Assembly (NCBI GenBank): GCA_023101885.1
Contig: JALPQD010000115.1
Span: 3,786,794 to 3,850,793 of the forward strand
Direction of reading: 5' to 3'
Source: Typhlomys cinereus
Taxonomy: Eukaryota; Chordata; Mammalia; Rodentia; Platacanthomyidae
DNA: 64,000 nucleotides
Made by a program: the position numbers and the translations under genes
In this document: positions 32,202 to 42,822 of the stretch, in pieces
Layout of the letters: each line of letters starts with the position of its first letter
How positions within the stretch are numbered: position 1 is the first letter of the stretch
Notes under the pieces: model-generated
What the model was told of the DNA's origin: nothing
The model's database searches: none
The model's input: the letters and a program-made list of their open reading frames with translations, nothing else

Positions 32202-33380
32202 ATGGAGCTGTTACTGTTTACAATAGCAAAGTCATGGAATCAGCCCAAATGTCCAACAGTTGACAAATGGATAAGGAAAATGTGGAACATTTATACAATG
32301 GAATACTGCTCAGCCATCAAAAATGATTTAATCTCTTCCCCACCCCGCTCCGCCGGCCGGGATGTGCGCGTGGTCCAGCCGGGCCTCATCCGCGACCTAG
32401 ACTCCAACCAGAACAAACCCACAGAAAATGGCCAAGAAAGCCTGACTCAGGATAACAACTTTCAAAATATGATTACTACCATGTTCAATACTATGAAAGA
32501 GGAAATCTGGGAGGAATTACATAATCGAATCAATCGCTTTGAAGAGGAACACAACAGACACTTGGAGGAGTTGAGAAAAACAGTGCAAGAAACAAAAACT
32601 GGCATAGAGCAGTTAAAACAAACTCAAGCAGAGTTTAAAAGTGAGCTACAAGACAAGTTATCTTCAACCCAGAACTCCACAGAGAGTCTTATCAACAGAA
32701 CTAACGAAGCAGAAAACAGAATTTCAGACCTTGAAGATAAAGTGGGAGTGCTAACCAGCTCAATGGAAGAGGTTGTTAAAGCCAAAAAGATACTTGAGAG
32801 AAATATTCAAGAGGTATGGGACACCCTGAAGAAGCCTAACATGCGTATTCATGGAATACCAGAGCAAGAATCTCAAAATACCACCCCTGAGGAAATTTTT
32901 CAAACGATCATCAAGGAAAACTTTCCTCATATAAAAAAAGAGAGGCCCATCCATATACAAGAAGCATTCTGCACCCCAAACAGATACGACCAAAACAGAA
33001 GCTCGCCACGGCAAATAATAGTTAAAACACTCCACATTCAAGATAAAGAACTAGTGCTGAGAGCTTCAAGGGAGAAAAAACAAGTCACTTTTAAAGGTAA
33101 ACCTATTAAAATAACAAATGACTTCTCAGTCGAAACAGTAAAAGCAAGAAGAGCTTGGAGAGACATACTTCAAGTATTGAATGAGCAAAAATGTCAACCC
33201 AGGCTGATTTACCCTGCAAAACTATCCGTCATGATCGAGGGAGAAAGAAAAATCTTCCAGCACAAAGACAACTTGAAGGGATACATGTCCACCAAACCAG
33301 GCCTTCAAAAAATGCTAGAAATGATACTCAAGCATGAAGAAAAAAACAGGCATATCCAGGAGATCAGAAGGCAAGTATAA
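32202..33380 (+). CDS. Chimeric open frame ending in N-truncated L1 ORF1
   Basis: 392 codons open from ATG 32202. Residues 1-~43 come from target DNA and the outer L1 ORF2 end; about 44-66 are 5'UTR of the inner L1 read as protein; 67-392 are ORF1 from its codon 29 on. The ORF1 part is intact: coiled coil (~95-205), MRIHGIPE opening the RRM-like part (~214), and the basic C-terminal domain with VKARRAW (~310) and YPAKLS. The normal ORF1 start and first 28 residues were removed by the splice-like junction at 32400/32401. The fusion frame is probably chance. A shorter ORF1 from an internal Met is conceivable but unproven. Confidence 0.8.
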   Translation: MELLLFTIAKSWNQPKCPTVDKWIRKMWNIYTMEYCSAIKNDLISSPPRSAGRDVRVVQPGLIRDLDSNQNKPTENGQESLTQDNNFQNMITTMFNTMKEEIWEELHNRINRFEEEHNRHLEELRKTVQETKTGIEQLKQTQAEFKSELQDKLSSTQNSTESLINRTNEAENRISDLEDKVGVLTSSMEEVVKAKKILERNIQEVWDTLKKPNMRIHGIPEQESQNTTPEEIFQTIIKENFPHIKKERPIHIQEAFCTPNRYDQNRSSPRQIIVKTLHIQDKELVLRASREKKQVTFKGKPIKITNDFSVETVKARRAWRDILQVLNEQKCQPRLIYPAKLSVMIEGERKIFQHKDNLKGYMSTKPGLQKMLEMILKHEEKNRHIQEIRRQV

Positions 33381-33404
33381 CACCATTAAAAGCGAAGCAA
33401 TATA

Positions 33405-34934
33405 TTGCTTATCAAGAGACACAGATTACAAACTTGGATTAAAAATCACAATCCATCAATCTGCTGCCTGCAGGAAACCCATCTCACCACAAAAGATAGG
33501 CACACTCTAAAAATAAAAGGCTGGTCAACAATTCTACAAGCAAATGGAAGCAGAAAACAGACAGGGGTAGCCATTATGCTATCAGACAAAGTGGACTTCA
33601 AACCAAAGAAAATTATAAGAGACATGGATGGATATTACATTTTAGTCACAGGTACAATTCACCAGGAAGACTTCACAATACTGAACATATATGCACCCAA
33701 TACGGGCCCCTCCACATTCATTAAGAAAACCCTACAGCATCTAAAGCAAGAAATCAACTCCCAAACAATAATTCTTGGGGACTTCAACACCGCCCTCTCA
33801 ACATGGGATAGATCAACAGGTCAAAAGCTTAACAGAGACACTTTGGAACTTAATCAAACCCTGAAAGAAATGGACCTTACAGATCTCTATCGAACTTTTC
33901 ACCCACGTACCAAAGAATACACATTTTTCTCAGCAGCACACGGAACTTTCTCCAAAATAGATCACATATTGGGCCACAAAACGAATCTACACATATACAA
34001 AAAAGTTGAAATTCTAACCTGTGCCCTATCAGACCATAACGGCCTAAAGCTGAGTAACAAAAACACTGCTGGAGGTATTACCATACCAAACCTAAGTCTA
34101 TACTACAAATCCATAGTTATAAAGACAGCCTGGTACTGGCTCCAAAATAGACACACAGATCAATGGATAAGGATTGAAGACCCAGATATAAGCCCACAAA
34201 ATTACAGCCATTTGGTCTTTGACAAAGGGGCCCAAAGAATCCAATGGAAAAAGAACAGCATCTTCAACAAATGGTGCTGGCAAAACTGGATCTCCACATG
34301 CAGAAGATTAAAGCTGGACGCGTACTTGTCACCATGTACAAGACTTAATTCCAAATGGATCAAGGACCTTGATGTAAGGCCAGAGACTATAAAAACCATA
34401 GTTGAAAGGATAGGGAACTCCCTTGAGCTGATTGGGCTAGGCCAACAGTTCCTAAACAGACATACAATGGCACAGTCACTGCTACCAACTCTCAACAGTT
34501 GGGATCTTGTGAAATTAAAGAGCTTCTGTTCAGATAAAGAGATTGTAACACGAGCTCAAAGGCAACCCACAGAATGGGAGAAAATCTTCACTAACCACAT
34601 ATCTGATAGAGCCCTATTATCCAGAGTGCACAAAGAACTTAGAAAACTAAACACCAAGGAAACTAATGGGCCAATTAAAAAATGGGCCCTGGAACTTCAA
34701 AGAAATTTTACCAGGGATGAAATTAAAATGTCTAACAAATATCTTAAAAAATGCTCCATTTCTTTAGCCATCAGGGAAATGCAAATCAAAACTTTCCCGA
34801 GATATCATCTTACCCCGGTCAGGATGGCAAAAATCCACAATACAAACAACAACAAATGCTGGAGAGGATGTGGAGAGAGGGGAACTCTCCTACATTGCTG
34901 GTGGGAGTGCAGGCTCATACAGCCACTCTGGTGA
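33405..34934 (+). pseudogene. L1 ORF2: L1 ORF2 endonuclease-C-terminus fusion lacking RT
   Basis: 509 codons stay open, but the frame begins at TTG because an 86-bp loss removed the ORF2 ATG and its first ~22 codons, including the NVNGI strand. Residues 1-215 are the endonuclease remainder with LQETHL, ILGDFNT and SDHNG. At 34050-34053 the frame jumps to the C-terminal region, skipping the whole Z/reverse-transcriptase core, and runs to the Cys-rich CWRGCG..CWWEC. It ends at TGA 34932-34934, a CGA-to-TGA change at a CpG (element 3 keeps CGA). The remaining ORF2 end (34935-35292) has a further 1-bp loss near 35153. No reverse transcriptase is possible. Confidence 0.9.
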
Positions 34935-35292
34935 GCCGTCTGGAGATTCTTAAAGAAATTAAAGATTGAAATGCCATATGACCCTGCGATTCCACTTTTG
35001 GGTATAACCCCCCATACAGCAGAGGTTCACCTCGATAGCACAAGCACGACCATGTTCATAGCAGCACTGTTTACAATAGCAAAGTCATGGAATCAGCCCA
35101 AATGTCCAACAGTTGACGAGACGATAAGGAAACTGTGGTCTATCTATACAATGGGTACTACTCAGCCATCAAAAATGACGAATTACTGGAATTTGTCGGG
35201 AAATGGATGTCATTAGAAACAATTATATTAAGTGAAATATCCCAGACCCAGAAAATTAAGCGCCGTATGTACTCCCTAATAGGTAGCTCCTA

Positions 35293-36360
35293 ATACCAAA
35301 CCCACCCAGCCCACCTTGAGACACTCATAGGTAAATCTATGTATTATCTACAGTAATTGCCAGGATTATGAACAGGAGGGATGGGGTTGGAGGGCCACAC
35401 CAGAAACAAGGAGAGAAGTGACCATGTTACAGTAGAGAAAATAGGCCTCCATCAAGGACTGCAAGAAAGTAATGTGACACCTAGTTAAGTTCACAGACAT
35501 TCGTTCCTGATCATTTACAATTAAGGGAGTATGAACTCACCAGAAGGGGAGGGCATGTAGTCCGGCAGATTAAAAAGTAACCATTTTGCAAATGGGTGAT
35601 TGAACCCTCCCATTGCCAAATGCCATATGACCCTGCGATTCCAATTTTGGGTATAAGTATTACATCTACCCTTGAATGTGCTCTTATAATAAGACTCCAG
35701 TTTAACAGCTTTCTGTCTCTGGCCAGGGGGTGACATACAGTGCCCATCACGATGGAGTGAAGCGCATTGCAGGAACAACAAAACTGCAAAAGAAAATCAA
35801 CAAACCACTATCCAGAACTTCAGAGACTCTATATCAACCACCTAGAACTAGGCCAGACTAATCTCTCCCCATCCTGAAGCTCAGGGATATTTGCGGAAGA
35901 TGGGGCGGTAAGAGTGTAAGAGCAAAAGGATGGGAGGAGCAATGATTTTCAAGATACTCCACACAAGTTAGGGCCGAAGCAATCATAATTGGACATTGCA
36001 TGCCAGGCGCAATGTCCAACACACTATTAACCTCACAAAGTCTAGCATCTGCTAAAGGCACCAAGATCCTTGGAGGCAAGGGATTGACAGCCACAGTAGT
36101 GTTCCTATGCTTAAGGGGAACACAGGAAAGGGTTCAGGGAAATGCCACTGGGTCCTTGTATATCATGGGAGAGGAGGGCCCAGAGGAGAGTCAGGCATGC
36201 ACAAGAAAGGACTCTGGGAATTGGGGTGGGAAGCACGGGGGGATGGGGAGGGAGGGGTGACGGGAGGGGGAGCAGGAGGTTCGGGGGGAGGAGGAGGGAG
36301 GGAGGGAACTAGTGTACCTATTAAGTTTGTATGAGCTGAAATAATAATAAAAATATATTT
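35293..36360 (+). other. L1 element 2 3'UTR
   Basis: Collinear with 12925-13999 of element 1, including the ORF2-like patch at ~35618-35657 and the G-rich tract (~36225-36305). It ends AATAATAATAAAAATATATTT before the TSD. Confidence 0.88.
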
Positions 36361-37824
36361 AAAATGATTTAATGCAATTTGCCGGGAAATGGATGGAATT
36401 AGAAACAATTATATTGAGTGAAGTATCCCAGACACGGAGAATTAAGCACCGTATGTACTCCCTAATAGGTGGATCCTCGTACCAAACTCACTTAGAGATA
36501 CTCAAGGACAAATCTCTGTAATACCTACAGTAATTGTAAAGATTATAAACAGAAGGGATGGGGAAGGGGGCCCGACCAGAAATAGAGGGGACCAAGTTAC
36601 AGCTGAGAAAACAGGCCACCATCAAGGACTGCAAGTAAATAATGAGACATCTGGTTAAGTTCACAGACTTTCCTTCCTGATCATTTCCAACTGATGGGGT
36701 ATGATCTTACTAGAAAGGGAAGGCATATAGGCTGCCACATTGAAGGTAACTATTTTGCAAATGGGTGATTGACCCCTCTCTCACCGCAGTCTCCTACTTC
36801 TATTCCATCTACCTTTGAATAGACTCTTATAACAAGACTCTAATTTAACAGGTTTTTATCTCTGGCCAGGGGGTGACATCCAATATCCATCAGGATGGAA
36901 CCAAGGGCATTGCAGGAACAGCAAAACTGAAAAAAAAAATCATCAACAAACCATAATTCAGAACATCAGAGATTCTTTAACAACCACCTGGAATCAGGCC
37001 TGCCTAATCTCTCCCCATCCTGAAGCTCAGGGAAATTTGCGGAAGAGGGATCGGTAAGATTGTAAGAGCACAAGGATGGGAGGAGTCATGATATGCAAGA
37101 TACTCCACACAAGTTAAGGCCGAAGCAATTATAACAGGACTCTGCATGATCTGCGCAATGACCAACATATCATTGACCCATCAAATTCTAGCATGGACTA
37201 AAGGCCCTAGGTTCCTTAGAAGCAAGGGATTAACAGTCACAATAGTGTTCCTATACTTACGGGGAACACAAGAAAGAGTTCTAGGAAATTCCACTGAGTC
37301 CTTACACCTCATCAGAGAGGAGGATCCAGAGGAAAGTTTGATATACTCATTAAAGGATGCTTCAGAGATGCGGGGAGGGGGCAGTGGGAAAAAGGGAGGG
37401 AGGGGGGAAAGGAAGGGATAAAGCGGGGAGGGAACAGGGAGGTCCAGGGAGGGGTGGAGGAAGGGAGAGACAGGGGTTCCTATTATGTTTGTATGAGCAG
37501 AAACAAATTAAAAAAAAAGAATGGAGCTGTTATTAAGGTGGTCCTTTTCTGAGTGGATTGGGGTGGGAAGAAGGGATGGATTATAATTTTCTGTTTTAAA
37601 CTTCTATCTTTAGATGTGCAAAATGAGCTGTAGGTAGCCCTTCTTCTATTCCTACACATTTTAGGTCTCTTTGTTCCCATAGTGCATAGTGAGTTATGAA
37701 GTAGCCTTCTTAAGAAGCCACAGAGAATGAAATATTACTCTACCAAGGAGGATTCTTTCAAATTATTTTCAATCCCCATCTCTAGGATTATTAATCTTCA
37801 GAGTTGCTTTGGCAAAGGGTTTTC

Positions 37825-38099
37825 CTTTTTTTAATTTATTCAAGTGTGCGTGTGTGCGTGGGTGTATGTGTGTATGTGTGTGTGTGTAAAACCACGGGAG
37901 AATTCGGGAACCACCATGGACGCCTCCAACTCCTCCATGTTTACTCTACCCTGGGATTCACAGGCTCCGCCCTACCAGGACCAGAAACACAGGCTGCCCC
38001 CGCTTCTGCCCGGCGTCTATACATGGGGTCTAGGATCCGAACTCAGGACCTTCTGCCTGCAAGGCAGAGGCTTAATCCCTGAGCCACCTCTCCAGCCCC
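37825..38099 (-). mobile_element. Young tRNA-derived SINE with TSD
   Basis: Flanked by GGCAAAGGGTTTTC at 37811-37824 and 38100-38113. On the minus strand it reads GGGGCTGGAGAGGTGGCTCAG, then a B-box-like GTCCTGAGTTCGGATCC, an interior of mixed composition and a CA-rich, A-rich tail. Full-length member (275 bp). Confidence 0.93.
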
Positions 38100-38253
38100 G
38101 GCAAAGGGTTTTCTGAATTGACACCAGAAGATGAAAATTATCCCAAATTCCAGTTAGTGGGATTAGTGTCCTTCCTGTTTCTTACATCCTAAAACGTTGT
38201 TGATTCTCAAAACTTCCACTATTAAAAATGATTTAGGGCTCTTAAAATCTCTA

Positions 38254-38254
38254 C

Positions 38255-38330
<76 letters not shown>
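38254..38330 (+). repeat. (CTAT)n tetranucleotide repeat
   Basis: About 19 near-perfect CTAT units, directly followed by a CTTT run. Confidence 0.97.
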
Positions 38331-38334
<4 letters not shown>

Positions 38335-38357
38335 CTCTTTCTTTCCCTTCTCTTTCT

Positions 38358-38453
<96 letters not shown>
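38331..38453 (+). repeat. (CTTT)n pyrimidine repeat
   Basis: An imperfect C/T start (38331-38356), then about 24 perfect CTTT units. With the CTAT run it forms a ~200-bp compound microsatellite. Confidence 0.97.
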
Positions 38454-38454
<1 letters not shown>

Positions 38455-38469
38455 AGATAAATCATATAG

Positions 38470-38765
38470 ATTTATCTGAATATTTGTATGGGTGGTATGT
38501 GTGTGGGGGATCAGTGCTTGTATGTATGTGCATGGAGGTGAGATAAGAATGGTGCGTGTCTTGCTCTATCACATTCTGTCTTATTTCCATGAGATGGGTC
38601 TCTCACTGGACCTGGAGCTAATCTGGCAAACAGTGAACCTCACAAAATCCTGTGTCTAGCTCACCCTCCAACCCTCAGTTGAATTTTTACCTGGGAGCAG
38701 GAATCCAAACTCAAGTTCTCATGCTGTGCCGCAGATGCTGTACACGCTGAGCCATCGCTATAACC
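38470..38765 (-). mobile_element. B3-like SINE
   Basis: GTGTGGGGGATCAGTGC.., GAGATGGGTCTCTCACTGGACCTGGAGC.., then AATCCAAACTCAAGTTCTCATGC..CGCTGAGCCATCGCTATAACC. Reverse copy; the tetranucleotide runs lie on its tail side. Confidence 0.65.
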
Positions 38766-39633
38766 TCTCTTGAAACTCTGTGAAGAAAATGTTCTCATCT
38801 GAATTTTCCCCCCATGCCTTGTCCTTACCAGGAGAAAAGTCCTCAAGTGGATTTGAGAGTAGGTTGTTGACTGGAATCCATTATTTCATGTATTCAGAAT
38901 CACCCATATCCCTTATGGTGTATTCTCTTCTCCTTTTATGAACTATCGTTTCATGCTTATCCACATGGTTAATTTGGAAGCTACTATGTTAGTTCTAGGG
39001 CAGTTTAAACTTTGGCCTCAATTTATTAGTCCAGAGGTAAACATGAGGCCCGGTCTGGTTCAACTGAATTCCTTTACCAGGAGTTTGGACTTTTGCATGA
39101 GATGCGTGTTAATCTCTCTCCAGATGGCTGAACCCACCAGTGATTTACAATTAAGCTTGGGGCATGGTACTGTCATTAGGGAAAAGAAATGAAGGCAGTA
39201 GATCTGAGAAAAGAAGAGAAGGAAGGGCAGAGATAGACTGAGAGTTGTTAATAGTTCAAAAGCCTGGTTGCAGCAGCTTGAATTTATTTCCTCTAGCTCT
39301 GTCCCCTTTATTTAATTTGACCCTCCATGGTATTCAGACGAAAACTCTGTCTCCTGACTCTTGTGTTCAAATACTGAAACTCAGAATAGAGAATATACTA
39401 AGTGCATCTGGAAGAAATACATAGATGTTAAGCAAGGATACCTGTTCTGCCCTTTGTTGTCCACTTCCAGGGATCCAGAATCAGAGGAAACTTTTTGTAC
39501 CAAGAAGAAATCTGAGAAGCAGTAGAAAAAGAAATGTGGAATTTGTCAGTGCCTAGCTGAACAGACTGCTGTCAGTCATTTTTGTGAGGTTTGTATCTCC
39601 AGAAAGACAAGAGAATCATGGAAAGATGCCTTG
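38766..39633. other. No recognised gene or repeat
   Basis: Unclassified, of ordinary base composition. Confidence 0.4.
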
Positions 39634-39945
39634 TTTCAAGATGCCATTACCTGCACTACCACCCTAGTGCCTTAAAGTTAACATTATCTTTGATATGCAG
39701 CCCAGTACCTTAAGATGCCATCAACTCCACTAGTACTGTTTGACATAGTGTTTTAAGGCAACCATCACTTCTAGTATCCAGCACAGTGCCTTAAGTTACC
39801 AACCTTTTCCACTACCCAGCTCAGTTCCCTAGGATACCATCACTTCCAATGCCTAATTCAGTGACCTGAGTTTCCATCAGTTTTACTACTCGGGCCAATG
39901 ACTTAAGATGTCATCACCTCTATTACCCAGTCCAGGCTCTTGAGT
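39634..39945 (+). repeat. Degenerate ~38-bp minisatellite, about 8 units
   Basis: The phrase CCTTAAGATGCCATCA..(C)CACTACCCAGCTCAGTG recurs with changes. CCTTAA-like anchors fall at 39634, 39670, 39708, 39751, 39789, 39827, 39865, 39901 and 39938, i.e. spacings of 36-43 bp, mostly 38. Units differ by many substitutions, so the array is old. It matches no repeat family I know. Confidence 0.8.
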
Positions 39946-40631
39946 GCATTGGAACCTCCTAGAACTTAAAAGCAAGAGGGATTTTTAAGGAACTGGCTCA
40001 TCTTATTATTGAGGCTAACAAGTCTAAAATCCATAGGGTCAATGAACTTGAAATTCATGTGAGTGTTGATTTTAAGTTTAAAATCTACAAGACAGACCCA
40101 TGCAGGTCAGAAACTCAGATAAGTTTCTGTTCTAGTCTTGAGATCATATCCTTTTTTAGGAACACTTTGTTCTTAAAACTTTCAATAGATTGGATGAGAC
40201 CAATCATACAAGGGAAAAGAAACTGTTTTACTTAAAGTACGCTGGTTTAAGTGTTAATCTCACATAAAAATAGCTTCACAGTAACATACCAGTCTTTGAC
40301 CAGGTCAAAGGTAATCACTGACCCATGAAGCTGGAAGAGTCAGCATCTACCAAAGACAGTTTGCATGAAGTTGCAGTCAATGCCCCATCTCCACACTTTG
40401 GGTAGCACTATTATTTTTTTCATTTAAATAATGTCAAACATTTATTTATTATAGAAAACCTTTATTTATTATGTCCAATGTAATGAGCATCCTCCAAGTG
40501 AAGGCTATAGTTTCCAAGGATCCCTGATTTATATAATCAAATAACATTTTTCATTAGTGATCTTATTGAGCCAGTGTTTCTTGAGGAGAGAGAAAAATCA
40601 AAACAATTTCTCCATTTTGCAGCGTAGAAAG
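39946..40631. other. No recognised gene or repeat
   Basis: Unclassified. Confidence 0.4.
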
Positions 40632-41000
40632 TGGTTACAGTTAGTCTTCTGTTGCTGTGAGAAACTTCTCTGACTTAAGCAACTTAAGGGAAATAGAGTC
40701 TATTATTTTGGCTTATTGTTCCAGAGAAGTTGGCACCTAGAATACAGTAGAAGACATGGTAGCAGAAGCAAGTTCATGTCACAGCAGCTATCAGGAGGCA
40801 GAGAAACAAGAGAGAAGAGAAAGGAAGAGAAGGAAGCCTCAAACTCAAGGCCCTCCCCCACTGATGTGCTTCTTTCAACAAAGCCCCGCCTCCTAAAGGT
40901 TCTGTAACCTTCTCAAATAGAGCCACCAGCTGCCCAGCTGAGGAGCAAGTATTCAAGCACAGGAGACTGTGAAGGACAATTCACATTCAAACCATGGCAG
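40632..41000 (-). mobile_element. MaLR/URR1-like LTR
   Basis: On the minus strand it starts TGGTTTGAATGTGAATTGTCC and carries GAACCTTTAGGAGGCGGGGC. On the plus strand the far end reads CTTCTGTTGCTGTGAGAAAC. These landmarks match rodent MaLR-class LTRs. Confidence 0.6.
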
Positions 41001-41446
41001 AGGCAAGAAGAGATGAAGAACTTGTGCCACAGCATTCTTTAAACTAGAAAAGGTTGAATATAGATGGTATGAATTGAGGCCATTCCTGATAAGGTATTTG
41101 ACTCAGGTCAGACAACTGTGATTGCTTCTGTGCCTTTCTGGTATTCCCACATTGGCCGAAGGCCTGAGTAACACATAGAAAGTAGATGAGGACATGGTGT
41201 GAGGGGCAGTCTCACAGGCTCTATTCTGGTAATAGGCATAATTGAAATTGAGAATATAGGAGATCAGAACATTAGCTGATCTCCTATGTCCCCAATTTCT
41301 CTGAATGAGAGCTCAGCTGCCAGCAAAGAGTAGTGGGAGGAGTTGACCATAATAATTTTCACTTATTTGAAAAAGCTTATTAGCAGAAGGATTGAATCAA
41401 TGATAGCTTTTGTAAGAGAAAGATAACATAGCGAAGATTAATATAG
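41001..41446. other. No recognised gene or repeat
   Basis: Unclassified. Confidence 0.35.
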
Positions 41447-41790
41447 GAAGGCTGAGAAGATAACTTAGCTGTTACAGCATTTGTCTTGCAACTAAGGGAC
41501 TGTAGTTCAGATCCCCAAATCCCATGTAAGAAGTGCCAGGCAGGCATGGTGGCACACTAATAATTCCAGCCCCTGTAAGTGGAGCTTGGTAATCCCCAGA
41601 GCAGGCTGACTAGCCAGACTACCTCTGAGGTTGAGCTCTGGGTTTAATTATAGACCCAGTCTCAAAATGATAAGGTGGAAAAGCAAAAGGACGATTCTCA
41701 GTATCAACCTTGGTCTTCCACACACATGCACAGTCATATGCACATGCATCTATACATACACACCCACATCCATACACATGTACAAATGCA
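41447..41790 (+). mobile_element. B3-like SINE
   Basis: GGCTGAGAAGATAACTTAGCTG head, GGCAGGCATGGTGGCACAC, a B3-type middle (AGACCCAGTCTCAAAATGATAAGGTGG) and CTTCCACACACATGCACAG..CACACC tail. Confidence 0.7.
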
Positions 41791-42822
41791 TCTCTCTAAA
41801 ACTCCTTTCTAGAAAGTCAAGTATCTCTTTTCTTTTCCAATATATCACCTAAACTCAGCCAGATTAGAAAGCTTACTGCTTTGCTACCTTATTCCATAAT
41901 TTTTGACCTCCATGTAGTTAGAAACTGCTTCCCCCGCCCCCAATATAGCCACGGGTGTATTTTCATTGTATGAGATCTGTCATAAGTGCCAGATGCTCTC
42001 TGTGATTCTCTAGTTGAAGACGCTATGCCCGTACTTGGTCTCAGAGCCCTTCAATAATGCCCTGCTTGCCATCTTCTTCCAGGGACCAGAGGTACTGATG
42101 CAGCAAAATTACTCAGGCTGGTTTGTGTATCTGATGGCTGAACATAAGGACAAGTTACAGTTTTAATTCTGTCAATGGTCATTGCATTTATTTTTGAAGG
42201 AAGGCAGATTTTGGTTTTGCAAGGAAAGACTTAATTGGTTTTTGGATTGTGGGAATGAAAAAATAAATTATATTGGAACGGAGTCTTGTCTAGCATTTCT
42301 AAACTTGGGCACCATAGGATCTTATGTTAATATGATCGGCTGGACATTCTGTGTCACTTAAAAAGAAACAAACATTTATTTTGGATGGTGACTGAAAAGA
42401 CTTGGGCCAACTTAAGCAGATGGTCCTCAAATGACAGGTTACAGCAGGATTTAATTAAGTTGGTTGAGTCCAGTCCTGGTTTTCATGCAAGACTGGGAGA
42501 TTATGGTACCTTATGAGTATTATACTAATGTTAGACTGATCATTTTCCCTCTCTGTGGTCCCCAAACTGCTTTTGTGCACCCCAGCAGGACTCAAGGACC
42601 ATGCAAGCTCTACTAGTTTAGTAAAAAATTGAAAATAAATTTAATTTTCAGTATAAAGAGCATGCTGTTTATTCCCATCTCCTTCCTATTTTGCTGTTAT
42701 GAACAATGCAAAATGTAGATTATAAAGGTCAAAAGACAGTGAGTTTTTGGTGATATTTCTTACTGTGCCCTTCCATTTTATACTTAATTAATATTTAGTG
42801 TTTTATAAACACACTTGATAGT
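41791..42822. other. No recognised gene or repeat
   Basis: Unclassified. Confidence 0.4.

Larger units (their letters stand above)
32333..36360 (+). mobile_element. Inner L1, element 2 (spliced, internally deleted)
   Basis: Flanked by AAAATGATTTAAT at 32320-32332 and 36361-36373, both lying in outer-L1 ORF2 sequence. It starts at a CpG-rich monomer (CCCCACCCCGCTCC at ~32338). Three losses relative to element 1: the intron-like 7901-8072; 86 bp corresponding to 9081-9166; and ~1.88 kb corresponding to 9807-11682. Otherwise it is nearly identical to element 1 and shares its 3'UTR patch, so it belongs to the same young subfamily. Confidence 0.95.
32214..37516 (+). mobile_element. Outer 5'-truncated L1, split by a nested L1
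   Basis: Flanked by the 16-bp duplication AAGAATGGAGCTGTTA at 32198-32213 and 37517-37532. It has two parts: the last ORF2 codons (32214-32332, FTIAKSWNQPKCPTV..) and, after the inner L1, the ORF2 end plus the 3'UTR (36374-37516). The outer copy lacks the ORF2-like 3'UTR patch seen in elements 1 and 2, so it is a different, older subfamily. About 1.26 kb of its own sequence. Confidence 0.93.

Noticed and set aside
34050..34053. Second splicing event for the large ORF2 deletion
   Set aside because: Element 1 has no GT at the left edge (AAAGCTG|GACATCC) and only CTG microhomology, so splicing is not supported by this sequence.
37804..38116. Repeated frames containing PPYQDQK-type peptides (also at 1630 and 49904)
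   Set aside because: The same peptide recurs because each frame reads the complement of the same SINE family.
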